The notes under the pieces were generated by a model. It did not search any database and was not told the origin of the DNA. It was given only the letters and a program-made list of their open reading frames with translations. The position numbers and the translations under genes were made by a program. From positions 3,342,501-3,406,500 of the forward strand of contig NZ_CP115541.1 of assembly GCF_031834595.1 (NCBI RefSeq): a stretch of 64,000 nucleotides of DNA, read 5' to 3'. The stretch's first letter is position 1. Every line of letters begins with the position of its first letter. The DNA is from Stenotrophomonas oahuensis. Its GTDB lineage: Bacteria > Pseudomonadota > Gammaproteobacteria > Xanthomonadales > Xanthomonadaceae. This document shows positions 1-7,589 of this stretch, piece after piece.

Positions 1-79
1 CCACCACGTTGACCATGCCGGCCACGCACGACAACGCGATCGCGCCGATCCACACCCAGGCCGGCAGGCGGATGCTCAT
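1..79 (-). CDS. YoaK-like (DUF1275) membrane protein, N-terminal fragment
   Basis: The gene reads leftwards off the window edge, so only about the first 26 residues are present. They begin MSIRLPAWVWIGAIAL and continue into a hydrophobic segment with the pattern SCVAGMVNVV. A first membrane helix ending in a Gly-x-(V/L)-N-x-V-G-like turn is typical of the YoaK/DUF1275 family of small multi-pass membrane proteins of unknown function. The ATG at 79 has no strong ribosome site that I can see. Any other polytopic membrane protein with a similar first helix is possible, so the family call is tentative. Confidence 0.45.
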   Translation of the reverse strand, partial: MSIRLPAWVWIGAIALSCVAGMVNVV

Positions 80-109
80 GCTGCGGTAGCAGCGTGTTTC
101 ATGGCCGGA

Positions 110-607
110 TCAGCGTCCGCCCGGCGGGCCGTTGAACTGCACGTCCGAAAACTGGCCGCTGGCCGGGTCGAACACCGCGCCCCAGAACTGCGCGCCGCCG
201 TCGCAGACCCGGATCGCTTCACGCGACGGATCGATCTCGCTGTGGTCGGGCAGGTGGAAGGCGTTGAGGTAGATCAGCTGCCGGCCATCCACCTCGATGC
301 CCACGTACTGGCGGTCGAAATCGACCACCTTGGGAATCTGCGCTTCCAGCGTGGGCAGCCGTGCTTCCAGCTGCTCGATCTGCGCGCGGCTGGGAGCCCA
401 GTAACCACTCAGCCGCCCCGGGGGTTGGCCGGGGCTGGGGCGGGAGCAGGTGTCCAGCACCTGGGCGGCAATCACCGGACGGGTGACCACCCAGGACTGG
501 CCGGTTTTGACCGCGGTGGGGACCGTGGCCCCCGGGCGGGTGTTGGATGGCGTGCAGGCGGCCGCCAGCGCAGCGAGCGCCAGCGGCAGCAGGGCACGGA
601 GTGACAT
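110..607 (-). CDS. putative lipoprotein, function unknown
   Basis: A 165-residue protein with a lipoprotein signal peptide: MSLRALLPLALAALAAAC, where LAAAC is the lipobox, followed by a Pro/Thr-rich stretch. The mature part has two further cysteines (around VLDTC and IRVCDGG) that could form a disulfide, and a short helix (IEQLEARLPTLEAQI) likely to coil. I do not recognise a family. A GTG three codons upstream (616) overlaps the phoH stop codon as GTGA, so either start implies coupling to phoH as the last gene of the leftward set. It is probably anchored to the periplasmic face of the inner or outer membrane. Confidence 0.7.
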   Translation of the reverse strand: MSLRALLPLALAALAAACTPSNTRPGATVPTAVKTGQSWVVTRPVIAAQVLDTCSRPSPGQPPGRLSGYWAPSRAQIEQLEARLPTLEAQIPKVVDFDRQYVGIEVDGRQLIYLNAFHLPDHSEIDPSREAIRVCDGGAQFWGAVFDPASGQFSDVQFNGPPGGR

Positions 608-612
608 GCGGA

Positions 613-2010
613 TCACAACACCTCCGAAGCGTAATCGGCCAGGCGCGAACGCTCGCCCCGGCGCAGGGTGATATGCGCACTGTGCGGCCAGTTCTTGAAG
701 CGGTCCACCGCGTAGGTCAGGCCCGACGTGGTTTCGGTCAGGTAGGGCGTGTCGATCTGCTCCACGTTGCCCAGGCAGACGATCTTGGTGCCGGGGCCTG
801 CTCGGGTGATCAGGGTCTTCATCTGCTTGGGGGTGAGGTTCTGCGCCTCGTCCAGGATCAGATAGCGCGACAGGAAGGTGCGCCCGCGCATGAAGTTCAG
901 CGAGCGGATCTTGATCCGGCTGGCCAGCAGGTCATTGGTGGCCGCACGGCCCCAGGCTCCGCCTTCCTGCGGCTGGGTCAGCACTTCCAGGTTGTCGGTC
1001 AGCGCGCCCATCCACGGCGTCATCTTTTCTTCTTCGGTGCCGGGCAGGAAGCCGATGTCCTCGCCCACGCTGACCGTGGCGCGGGTCATGATGATTTCGC
1101 GGTAGCGCTGCTGGTCCATGGTCTGGGCCAGGCCGGCCGCCAGTGCCAACAGGGTCTTGCCGGTGCCGGCGGTGCCGAGCAGGGTGACGAAGTCGATCTC
1201 CGGGTCCATCAGGGCATTGAGCGCGAAATTCTGCTCGCGGTTGCGCGCGCTGATCCCCCACACCGCATGGCTGCCGTGGCGGTAGTCGTTGACCAGCGAC
1301 AGCGTGATCTTCTCGCCCTCGACCTTGGCCACCCGCATTTCCACTTCGTCGTCGCCGGGCAGGTAGACATACTGGTTGGGGTACCAGTCCTCGCTGTCGG
1401 TGGCGCGCACCTCGTAGGTGGTACGACCCTTGTCGCTCCAGCTGCGCAGGTCGTCGGTGTGATGCTTCCAGAAGTCTTCCGGCAGCTGGGTGGCACCGGT
1501 GTAGAGCAGGCTGAAGTCGTCCAGCGCGCGGTCGTTCTCGTAATCTTCCGAGACGATGCCGGCAATGGCGGCCTTGATCCGCAGGTTGATGTCCTTGGAC
1601 ACGAACACCACCGGAATTTCCGGGGTGAATTCCTTCAATGCCAGGATCGCGCCGAGGATCGCGTTGTCCGGAATCACCGCGCCGAAGCTCTTGCCGGCTT
1701 CGAAGTGGCTGGTCTGGAAGCGCAGCTTGCCGGCGCTCTGCTTGCCGCGCAGCTGCAGCCCGTTCGGGCGCTGCAGCGGAATGCCCTCGGCCAGGTTGTC
1801 CAGGCCCGAGGCTTCCACCAGTTCGTTGAGGAAACGACTGACCTGCCGCGCGTTGCGGCTGGCTTCGGAGGTGCCCTTCTTGCCGTTGTCCAGCTCTTCG
1901 ATCACCTGCATCGGCAGGTAGACATCATGCTCCTCGAATTTGAACAGCGCGGTTGGATCGTGCATCAGCACATTGGTATCCAGTACGTAGATGCGCTTGC
2001 CTCGGGTCAT
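613..2010 (-). CDS. PIN-PhoH family ATPase/ribonuclease
   Basis: A 465-residue two-domain protein. The N-terminal PIN-type domain opens with KRIYVLDTNVLMHD, carrying the first acidic metal-binding residue, with a second acidic cluster near VIEELDNGKKG. The C-terminal PhoH NTPase domain has a Walker A GTAGTGKTLLALAAG, then ILDEAQN as Walker B and the family-typical TRAGPGTKIVCLGN. PIN-PhoH (PhoH2-type) proteins are linked to RNA unwinding and cleavage; the cellular role here is inferred. The ATG at 2010 is preferred over the one at 2016 because AGGA lies 8 nt upstream of it. It follows bcp and is followed at once by a lipoprotein gene with a 4 bp GTG overlap. Confidence 0.85.
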   Translation of the reverse strand: MTRGKRIYVLDTNVLMHDPTALFKFEEHDVYLPMQVIEELDNGKKGTSEASRNARQVSRFLNELVEASGLDNLAEGIPLQRPNGLQLRGKQSAGKLRFQTSHFEAGKSFGAVIPDNAILGAILALKEFTPEIPVVFVSKDINLRIKAAIAGIVSEDYENDRALDDFSLLYTGATQLPEDFWKHHTDDLRSWSDKGRTTYEVRATDSEDWYPNQYVYLPGDDEVEMRVAKVEGEKITLSLVNDYRHGSHAVWGISARNREQNFALNALMDPEIDFVTLLGTAGTGKTLLALAAGLAQTMDQQRYREIIMTRATVSVGEDIGFLPGTEEEKMTPWMGALTDNLEVLTQPQEGGAWGRAATNDLLASRIKIRSLNFMRGRTFLSRYLILDEAQNLTPKQMKTLITRAGPGTKIVCLGNVEQIDTPYLTETTSGLTYAVDRFKNWPHSAHITLRRGERSRLADYASEVL

Positions 2011-2092
2011 CGTCATTTCCTGGTGGCAGAACAGGGACAAGCCATCACGGCCTGCGGGGCAGGGTGATGGCCATTGGGGGGTACCGGGTAGC

Positions 2093-2572
2093 TCACTGGG
2101 TTTTCGCGGCCTTCAGGGCTTCAAGGACGGATTCTGCGTGGCCGGCCACTTTGACCTTGCGCCACGATTCCACAATACGACTGTCGGGCGAAATGAGGAA
2201 GGTGCTGCGTTCAATGCCGCGCACCTGCTTGCCGTACATGTTCTTCAGCTTGATCACATCGAACGCGCTGCACAGCGCTTCATCGCTGTCGCTGATCAGC
2301 GGGAACTTGAAGCCCTGCTTGGCGCAGAAGTTGTCATGCGACTTCAGCGAATCGCGCGAGACGCCGAACACCTGCGCGCCGGCGCGCTTGAACTTCGGCA
2401 GCAGCGCGTTGAAATCGATACCTTCGGTGGTGCACCCGGGGGTGCTGTCTTTGGGGTAGAAGTACAGCACCAGCCACTGGCCGGCGAGTGCGCCGAGGGT
2501 GGTGTGTTCGCCGCCGGACAGTGCCAGCGGGAGCGAAAGGGTCGTGCTGTCCAGGGTGTCGCCGTTGTTCAT
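2093..2572 (-). CDS. bcp: thiol peroxidase of the Bcp/PrxQ family
   Basis: A 159-residue peroxiredoxin that reduces hydrogen and organic peroxides in the cytoplasm. The peroxidatic cysteine is Cys47 in FYPKDSTPGCTTEG, the standard Bcp active-site motif. The resolving cysteine that E. coli Bcp carries five residues later is absent here (GIDFNA follows). The remaining cysteines, in HDNFCAK and EALCSAF, could serve, so it is either an atypical 2-Cys or a 1-Cys enzyme. The gene sits directly downstream of gcvR, opposite dapA, the same arrangement as E. coli gcvR-bcp/dapA, which supports the call. Confidence 0.93.
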   Translation of the reverse strand: MNNGDTLDSTTLSLPLALSGGEHTTLGALAGQWLVLYFYPKDSTPGCTTEGIDFNALLPKFKRAGAQVFGVSRDSLKSHDNFCAKQGFKFPLISDSDEALCSAFDVIKLKNMYGKQVRGIERSTFLISPDSRIVESWRKVKVAGHAESVLEALKAAKTQ

Positions 2573-2651
2573 GAGGTCCTTGTTCCGGAGCCTGGGGTAC
2601 GTCTGCTACAACTGCATGAAACGCCGCGCGCCCGTGACGGACGCGCGAAAA

Positions 2652-3212
2652 TCAGAACTTCATCGGGTCCATGATCGCGTCCAGGTTCAGGTGGTCGCAG
2701 AATTCCAGGAAGTCGTCGCGCAATGCGGCGATGTGCATGTTGGCGGGCACGCCGATGGTGACCTGCGCGGAGAACATTTCCGCACCGGTCTGCATGGCGC
2801 GGTAACGCGTGCTCTGCAGGTTTTCGATGGTGATGCCCTGGCGGTCGAAGAAGTCGGCCAGCTGGAACAGGATGCCCGGCTTGTCAGCGGCGATCACTTC
2901 CACGATGTAGGGCAGCAGGTTGGACTGCGCCTGCTTGGCCCCGGTGCGGTACCACACCAGCTTCAGGCCTTCCTCGCGCTCCAGCCGGGTCAGCATCGCT
3001 TCCAGCTTGGCGACCGCGTCCCACGAACCGGTGGCCAGGGCCGTCACCGAGACATCACGGCCGACGGTGGCCAGGCGGGCATCGACCAGATTGCAGCCAC
3101 TGTCGGCAATGCGCCGGGTCACAGGCAGCAGGGGGGACTCCGGATGCGTCGTATAGGCGTTGATCAGGAGGTGGTTTTCGGTCGGCGCAGGCCGCGGCGT
3201 GGAGTCGGTCAA
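2652..3212 (-). CDS. gcvR: glycine cleavage system repressor, ACT-domain protein
   Basis: A 186-residue protein with two ACT-like regions: [21 protein letters not shown] at the N-terminus, and [20 protein letters not shown], a classic ligand-binding ACT motif, in the second half. In E. coli GcvR binds GcvA and prevents activation of the gcv operon when glycine is low. There is no ATG in the right place; TTG at 3212 preceded by GGAA fits both length and homology. Next to bcp and divergent from dapA, as in enterobacteria. A plausible sigma70 promoter lies at 3274-3303. Confidence 0.8.
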   Translation of the reverse strand: MTDSTPRPAPTENHLLINAYTTHPESPLLPVTRRIADSGCNLVDARLATVGRDVSVTALATGSWDAVAKLEAMLTRLEREEGLKLVWYRTGAKQAQSNLLPYIVEVIAADKPGILFQLADFFDRQGITIENLQSTRYRAMQTGAEMFSAQVTIGVPANMHIAALRDDFLEFCDHLNLDAIMDPMKF

Positions 3213-3273
3213 GGGGGTTCCGGTAATGCAGGGTGAGTCTGAACGGTGCCGAACGGCACGTTCGCCGGAGTCC

Positions 3274-3303
3274 AGCATACTTGCCCGCGCTTTCGGCCCG
3301 CAA
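3274..3303 (-). promoter_or_regulatory. candidate promoter for gcvR
   Basis: Read leftwards: TTGCGG (3303-3298), an 18 bp spacer, then TATGCT (3279-3274). This leaves a leader of about 55 nt before the TTG start of gcvR. Predicted by eye only. The 160 bp gcvR/dapA divergent region must also hold the dapA promoter, which I could not place. Confidence 0.4.
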
Positions 3304-3372
3304 GTAACATGCAGAAGGCATCCGGCCGGCACCTGCGCGGCCTGCCTTTCCCCTTCTTCCGAGCATTGTTCC

Positions 3373-4266
3373 TTGTCTCTTTCCGGTCTCATCACCGCGC
3401 TGGCCACGCCTTTCCAGGCCAATGGCGCATTGGATCCCGACGGTTGGCAGCGCCTGCTGCACCTGCAACTGGAGGGGGGCGTTCACGGGGTCGTGGTGGC
3501 CGGTTCCACCGGCGAAGCGGCCACCCTGTCCGACGACGAATATGACCAGCTGCTGCGCAGCGCCGTGAAAGCCGTGGCCGGCCGCGTACCGGTCATCGCC
3601 GGCACCGGCCTGTCGGGCACGGCCAAAACCATCGAGCAGACCCGCCGCGCGGCGGCCAATGGGGCCACCCATGCGCTGGTGGTGACGCCGCCGTACGTAC
3701 GCCCGACCCAGGCCGGGCTGATCGCGCATTACCGCGCGGTGGCTGACCAGGGCGGCCTGCCGGTCATTCTGTACAACGTGCCGGGCCGCACCGGGGTGGA
3801 CATGCTGCCGGAAACGGTCGCGGAACTGGCCAGCCATCCGAACATCGTCGGCATCAAGGAAGCGGTGGGCGACAACGGCCGCGTGCAGGCACTGCTGGCC
3901 CTGCGTTCGCCAGACTTCGCGATCCTCAGCGGCGACGACGGCACGGCGGCGCGCTCCATTCTGTCGGGCATCGACGGCCTGATCTCGGTGGGTTCCAACG
4001 CGCTGCCGGGTTCCTACCGGCGCATGTGTGACCTGGCCGCGGCCGGCGAGCGCGAGGCGACCGAGTCCTGGAACGCCCGTCTGGACCCGTTCCACGACTT
4101 CTGCGGGGTGGAGCCGAACCCGATTCCGGTGAAGGAACTGCTGTACCGGATCGGCATCGGCCATGGCCTGCGACTGCCGCTGCTGCGGCTGTCCGAGCCC
4201 CACCATGCTGCAGCCGAACATCTGGCGTCCGACATCGGGGCGCTTGAAGCACTTTCCAGCCACTGA
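3373..4266 (+). CDS. dapA: 4-hydroxy-tetrahydrodipicolinate synthase
   Basis: A 297-residue TIM-barrel aldolase that condenses pyruvate with aspartate semialdehyde at the branch to lysine and diaminopimelate. Key residues are visible: GSTGEA (Ser45-Thr46), Tyr134 in [10 protein letters not shown] with Arg139, and the Schiff-base Lys162 in VGIKEAVGD. No ATG fits. TTG at 3373 gives [14 protein letters not shown], matching the family start, although no clear Shine-Dalgarno precedes it. It is followed 29 bp later by bamC, the same pairing as in E. coli, and the two share a terminator at 4850-4878. Confidence 0.94.
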   Translation: MSLSGLITALATPFQANGALDPDGWQRLLHLQLEGGVHGVVVAGSTGEAATLSDDEYDQLLRSAVKAVAGRVPVIAGTGLSGTAKTIEQTRRAAANGATHALVVTPPYVRPTQAGLIAHYRAVADQGGLPVILYNVPGRTGVDMLPETVAELASHPNIVGIKEAVGDNGRVQALLALRSPDFAILSGDDGTAARSILSGIDGLISVGSNALPGSYRRMCDLAAAGEREATESWNARLDPFHDFCGVEPNPIPVKELLYRIGIGHGLRLPLLRLSEPHHAAAEHLASDIGALEALSSH

Positions 4267-4295
4267 ACCGCAGTGGCCTGAACCTGGAGATTCAC

Positions 4296-4811
4296 ATGCG
4301 TCAATCTGTTTCCGCCACCCGCGTGCTGTCGTTCGCGCTGCTGGCCACGGCCACCCTGGTGGGCACCACCGGCTGCTTCAATCGTGGTGCGAAGGGCGAC
4401 TACGCGCTGGCCCCGGAAATGCGTCCGCTGGAAATTCCGCCGGACCTGAATGCCCCGGGCAACCCGGCCGCGCAGGTGCCGGTGCTGGCCTCGCAGGCCG
4501 CCCGTCCGGCCCCGGGCCCGGCCGCCGACCCGGCCGCAGCCGGCGCAGGCTTCAACGTGGCAGGCAGCAAGGAAGAGGTCTTCGCCAAGGTGGGCGAGGT
4601 GCTGGAGTCGATGGGCGGCGTGACCATCGCCAGCAAGGCCCAGCTGCTGGGTTCCTACGACGTGGCCTTTGAGGACAACAACTTCCTGGTCCGCGTGGTG
4701 GCCGTCGAAGCCGGTGCCTACGTCTCCACGGTCGACCCGCGCGGCCTGCCGGCCACCGGCCCGGCCCCGACCAAGCTGCTGGCCGAACTGAAGGCCAAGC
4801 TGGCTCCCTGA
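4296..4811 (+). CDS. bamC: BamC-like outer-membrane assembly lipoprotein (short form)
   Basis: A 171-residue lipoprotein with a signal ending in TLVGTTGC. The mature N-terminus contains YALAPEMRPLEIPPDL, resembling the unstructured N-terminal BamC segment that wraps onto BamD, followed by a Pro/Ala linker and one helix-grip-like domain (about residues 85-165). E. coli BamC is roughly twice as long with two such domains, so this version seems to keep only one. Position right after dapA supports the assignment; homology inferred from sequence alone is modest. A good Shine-Dalgarno (CCTGGAG) precedes the ATG. Confidence 0.7.
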   Translation: MRQSVSATRVLSFALLATATLVGTTGCFNRGAKGDYALAPEMRPLEIPPDLNAPGNPAAQVPVLASQAARPAPGPAADPAAAGAGFNVAGSKEEVFAKVGEVLESMGGVTIASKAQLLGSYDVAFEDNNFLVRVVAVEAGAYVSTVDPRGLPATGPAPTKLLAELKAKLAP

Positions 4812-4849
4812 TTTCTGCATCCGCTTTATCGGATTGCACGATCTACGTT

Positions 4850-4878
4850 GCGCCGGGCTCTGCCCGGCGCTTTTGTTT
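4850..4878 (+). terminator. intrinsic terminator of dapA-bamC
   Basis: Perfect 9 bp GC stem (GCGCCGGGC, 4850-4858, with GCCCGGCGC, 4862-4870) followed by TTTTGTTT. Confidence 0.75.
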
Positions 4879-4917
4879 CTGGGCGAATAGCCGGTGGTTC
4901 ATCGGTTCCCGTGTTTG

Positions 4918-5101
4918 GGCGTGCCGGGGTGGGTTTGCGGGACACGCCGTAAACCGCCCTCCGGGCCCCGGCCCAACCGCCAGCGGTTGGGCGTTCAGTC
5001 GCACGCGAGGCGGTGCCTCGCAAGCAGTGCGCCTTCACCCATGGGGGCTCGTAGAAAACATCCATGTTTTCTACGGTCCCGCAAACCCACCCCGGCACGC
5101 C
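4918..5101 (+). repeat. nested covarying hairpin element, copy 1
   Basis: Non-coding element in the bamC-fdxA gap. Outer arms 4919-4943 and 5076-5100 are perfectly complementary over 25 nt; the left arm ends GGGTTTGCGGGAC. Immediately inside the right arm is a 26 nt hairpin (5050-5075) with a 12 bp stem closing on a CC loop around AACATCCATGTT. The 106 nt between left arm and inner hairpin hold two more perfect stems: GCCCAACCGC with GCGGTTGGGC, and GCGAGGC with GCCTCGC. Copies 2 and 3 share the architecture with different arm sequences that remain paired. Orientation is sense to bamC. I do not recognise this family. Confidence 0.8.
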
Positions 5102-5105
5102 TCAG

Positions 5106-5220
5106 ACAGATGGCCGGTGGTCACGGGAAATGCCGAACCAACGGCAATGTCGATCTGGGGTCACTCGTTACCGGATGTTGAATGTTTCACGGCCGTCGTC
5201 TGTCGACCGACGCTACCGGC
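5106..5220 (+). repeat. dispersed intergenic module B, copy 1
   Basis: About 115 bp starting near the GGCCGGTGG motif and ending in a palindromic GTAG-type head (5191-5216, CGTCGTCTGTCGACCGACG). A clearly related segment occurs on the opposite strand at 11437-11550 (shared stretches include TTACCGGATGTTG and CACGGCCGTCGTCTGTCGAC). No reading frame here looks real. The rest of this 600 bp gene-free stretch holds only the hairpin element, a REP pair and terminators. Confidence 0.6.
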
Positions 5221-5317
5221 ATCGCGCGCGGTTTGGCTCTTGCTGGCCGCATCTCGCGATCCATCGGGGGAGGCCCCCAGGTAGCCCCCGGAGTGACACT
5301 CCACGGCATGGATGCCC

Positions 5318-5383
5318 GTAGTGACACGCCATGCGTGTCATGAACCGCCGGGGGCTCCGACGACACGCATGGCGTGTCCCTAC
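5318..5383. repeat. SMAG/REP-like inverted pair
   Basis: Two palindromic units in opposite orientation: GTAGTGACACGCCATGCGTG at 5318 onwards, and its inverse ending CCCTAC at 5383. Each folds into a GACACGC/GCGTGTC stem. The GTAG head is the hallmark of the S. maltophilia REP family. Confidence 0.8.
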
Positions 5384-5390
5384 GCCCAAC

Positions 5391-5417
5391 AAAAAAGGCA
5401 CCCGAAGGTGCCTTTTT
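5391..5417 (-). terminator. intrinsic terminator of fdxA
   Basis: Stem GGCACC/GGTGCC with a CGAA loop, flanked by an A-run and a T-run. Read leftwards it follows the fdxA stop codon by a few bases. It could act in both directions. Confidence 0.8.
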
Positions 5418-5420
5418 GCC

Positions 5421-5744
5421 TCAGCGCTCCAGCAACTCCAGTTTCCCGGGCTTGCCATCCCAATCACCCGCATCCGCCGGCGGGTCCTTGCGCACGGTCA
5501 GCACCGGCCAGGCCTTGGCCAGCTCGGCATTCAGGGCCACGAAGCCTTCCTGTCCGGCGGGCACGTCGTCCTCCGGGAAAATCGCGTTGACCGGGCACTC
5601 CGGTTCGCACAGGGTGCAGTCGATGCACTCGTCCGGGTCGATCACCAGGAAGTTCGGACCTTCGTGGAAACAGTCCACGGGGCACACTTCCACACAGTCG
5701 GTGTGCTTGCACTTGATGCAGTTTTCGGTGACGACAAAGGGCAT
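5421..5744 (-). CDS. fdxA: 7Fe ferredoxin FdxA
   Basis: A 107-residue soluble ferredoxin. N-terminal cysteines follow the FdxA pattern in [17 protein letters not shown] (C9, C12, C17, C21, C25), with a second set in [12 protein letters not shown], consistent with one [3Fe-4S] and one [4Fe-4S] cluster. The C-terminal extension of about 40 residues (ending GKLELLER) is typical of the Azotobacter FdI type. Start at 5744 gives [12 protein letters not shown], the family N-terminus. Encoded alone with its own terminator; the electron partner cannot be told from context. Confidence 0.95.
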   Translation of the reverse strand: MPFVVTENCIKCKHTDCVEVCPVDCFHEGPNFLVIDPDECIDCTLCEPECPVNAIFPEDDVPAGQEGFVALNAELAKAWPVLTVRKDPPADAGDWDGKPGKLELLER

Positions 5745-5982
5745 GGCTGGATCAGAATCGGACGGTAAGCCTGACAATTCTAGAACAGTTGCGGCTTTGT
5801 CGCAGTGCACGATGCGCCGTCGTCGCCCCCCGGGTATAGATAGCCGTGCCCACCGGTAGACAGCCAGGGCCCGGGAAGTGGGGCTTCCCCAGGGCCGCCG
5901 GGCGCTGAACACCTGTGAGAACCCGCTTCAGCTGTACCTGCCGCGTTGACCGTCCGCTGTCTCCTTTCTGCCAGGGCCTTCC

Positions 5983-7404
5983 ATGTCGATACCCGCTGCT
6001 GCCACCGCCGCACCCGGCGAAAACACCTCCTTCATCGTCCTCATCAGCTGCGTGGCCACCCTGGGCGGCTTCCTGTTCGGCTTCGACAGCGGGGTCATCA
6101 ACGGCACCGTGGATGGCCTCAAGCAGACCTTCCAGTCCAGCCAGGCCGGGATCGGCTTTGAAGTGGCCTCGATGCTGCTGGGCTGCGCGATCGGTGCGTT
6201 CTTCGCCGGCCGCCTGGGCGACCGCCTGGGCCGGCGTGGCGTGCTGATCATCGCCGCGGTGCTGTTCCTGCTCTCCGCGCTGGGGGCAGGGGCCGCGCAC
6301 AGCTCGCTGGCGTTCGTGATCGCCCGCGTGGTCGGCGGCTTCGCGGTCGGCGCGGCCAGCGTCATGTCCCCGGCCTACATCGCCGAGGTGGCTTCGGCCC
6401 GCTATCGCGGGCGGCTGGCCACGGTGCAGCAGATTGCGATCATCAGTGGCCTTTTCTGCGCCTTCCTGAGCAACTACCTGCTGGCCCGTGCCGCCGGTGC
6501 CTCCACCGAGGCGCTGTGGCTGGGGCAGGCCGCGTGGCGCTGGATGTTCTGGATGCAGGCGATCCCGTCGGCCCTGTTCCTGGTGCTGCTGCTGGGTATC
6601 CCGGAAAGCCCGCGCTACCTGGTGGTGAAGGGCCGGCGTGAACAGGCGCTGGAGGTGATGACCCGCCTGTACGGTCCGGTCGAGGCCCAGGCCAAGCTGG
6701 GCGAGATCGATGCCTCGCTGTCCCAGGACCAGCACCGCCCGCGTCTGTCCGACCTGGTCGACAAGCACACCGGCAAGCTGCGCCGGATTGTCTGGGTCGG
6801 TATCGGTCTGGCCGTGTTCCAGCAGCTGGTCGGCATCAACGTGGTGTTCTACTACGGTGCCGTGCTGTGGCAGGCGGTGGGCTTCTCGGAAAGCGACGCG
6901 CTGCTGATCAACGTGCTGTCCGGTGCGCTCAGCATCGGGGCCTGCCTGCTCACCGTGGTGCTGATCGACCGGATCGGCCGCAAGCCGCTGCTGTGGGTGG
7001 GCTCGGCCGGCATGGCGGTGACCCTGGCGCTGGTGGTGGTGGCGTTCTCCAGCGGCTCGCTGGTGGACGGGAAGCTGCAGCTGTCCGACCAGATGGGCGT
7101 GCTGGCGCTGGTAGCGGCCAACGCCTACGTGGTGTTCTTCAACATGTCCTGGGGCCCGGTCATGTGGGTGATGCTGGGCGAGATGTTCCCCAACCAGATC
7201 CGCGGGTCCGGGCTGGCGGTGGCCGGCGCGGCGCAGTGGACGGCCAATTTCGCCATCACGGTCAGCTTCCCGGTGCTGCTGACCGGGATCGGCCTGGCCG
7301 GGGCCTACGGGCTGTATACGGCCGCGGCCGTGGCCTCGGTGTTCTTCGTGCTGCGCTATGTGCACGAGACCAAGGGCAAGGAGCTGGAGCAGATGGTCGG
7401 GTGA
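5983..7404 (+). CDS. sugar porter family MFS transporter
   Basis: A 473-residue, 12-helix inner-membrane proton/sugar symporter of the XylE/GLUT type. Family motifs: GFLFGFDSGVINGT in TM1, GRLGDRLGRRG in the loop between TM2 and TM3, PESPRYL after TM6, QQLVGINVVFYY in TM7, DRIGRKPLL, and the C-terminal ETKGKELE. Substrate is probably a hexose or pentose but cannot be fixed from sequence. It stands alone, 240 bp from divergent fdxA, ending in a strong terminator. No sugar-catabolic gene is directly beside it, although the Entner-Doudoroff operon lies 11 kb away. Confidence 0.9.
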   Translation: MSIPAAATAAPGENTSFIVLISCVATLGGFLFGFDSGVINGTVDGLKQTFQSSQAGIGFEVASMLLGCAIGAFFAGRLGDRLGRRGVLIIAAVLFLLSALGAGAAHSSLAFVIARVVGGFAVGAASVMSPAYIAEVASARYRGRLATVQQIAIISGLFCAFLSNYLLARAAGASTEALWLGQAAWRWMFWMQAIPSALFLVLLLGIPESPRYLVVKGRREQALEVMTRLYGPVEAQAKLGEIDASLSQDQHRPRLSDLVDKHTGKLRRIVWVGIGLAVFQQLVGINVVFYYGAVLWQAVGFSESDALLINVLSGALSIGACLLTVVLIDRIGRKPLLWVGSAGMAVTLALVVVAFSSGSLVDGKLQLSDQMGVLALVAANAYVVFFNMSWGPVMWVMLGEMFPNQIRGSGLAVAGAAQWTANFAITVSFPVLLTGIGLAGAYGLYTAAAVASVFFVLRYVHETKGKELEQMVG

Positions 7405-7407
7405 GCA

Positions 7408-7438
7408 ACAAAAAACCCCGCCTTGGCGGGGTTTTTTT
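7408..7438. terminator. bidirectional intrinsic terminator
   Basis: Stem CCCCGCC/GGCGGGG with a TT loop, an A-run on the left and a seven-T run on the right. It serves the MFS gene rightwards and probably the leftward tRNA-Glu transcript. Confidence 0.85.
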
Positions 7439-7456
7439 CGTCCTGCGTGCCGACAT

Positions 7457-7531
7457 TGGCGCTCCCTAGGGGACTCGAACCCCTGTTTTAGCCTTGAGAG
7501 GGCCACGTCCTAACCACTAGACGAAGGGAGC
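7457..7531 (-). tRNA. tRNA-Glu (CUC anticodon)
   Basis: A 75 nt cloverleaf on the minus strand. Acceptor GCTCCCT pairs with AGGGAGC; the D arm is GTCTAGTGGTTAGGAC; the anticodon loop CTCTCAA gives CUC; the T arm is GGGGTTCGAGTCCCC. The 3' CCA is encoded (comp 7459-7457). Overall pattern matches bacterial glutamate tRNAs. Confidence 0.95.
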
Positions 7532-7560
7532 GTGCTTTGTCGCGAGCGGCGCAGCGCGCT

Positions 7561-7589
7561 AGTATATTGGCGACGATGCCATTGGGCAA
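7561..7589 (-). promoter_or_regulatory. tRNA-Glu promoter, overlapping the pcnB start
   Basis: Leftward TTGCCC (7589-7584), exact 17 bp spacer, TATACT (7566-7561), then a GC-rich discriminator (AGCGCGC) of the kind seen in stringently controlled stable-RNA promoters. It lies across the first codons of the divergent pcnB gene. Confidence 0.65.

Noticed and set aside
547..2067. Long frame antisense to the PIN-PhoH gene
   Set aside because: Same GC-shadow effect; the sense gene has intact Walker and PIN motifs.
4918..5101. Hairpin element as a simple Rho-independent terminator or IS/MITE
   Set aside because: A clean terminator already precedes copy 1; there is no transposase, no obvious target duplication, and the arms differ between copies while staying paired.
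4894..5321. Several short frames in the bamC-fdxA gap
   Set aside because: They run through the hairpin element and module B in different phases and have no ribosome sites; the similar frames in the panC-panD gap arise from the same repeats.
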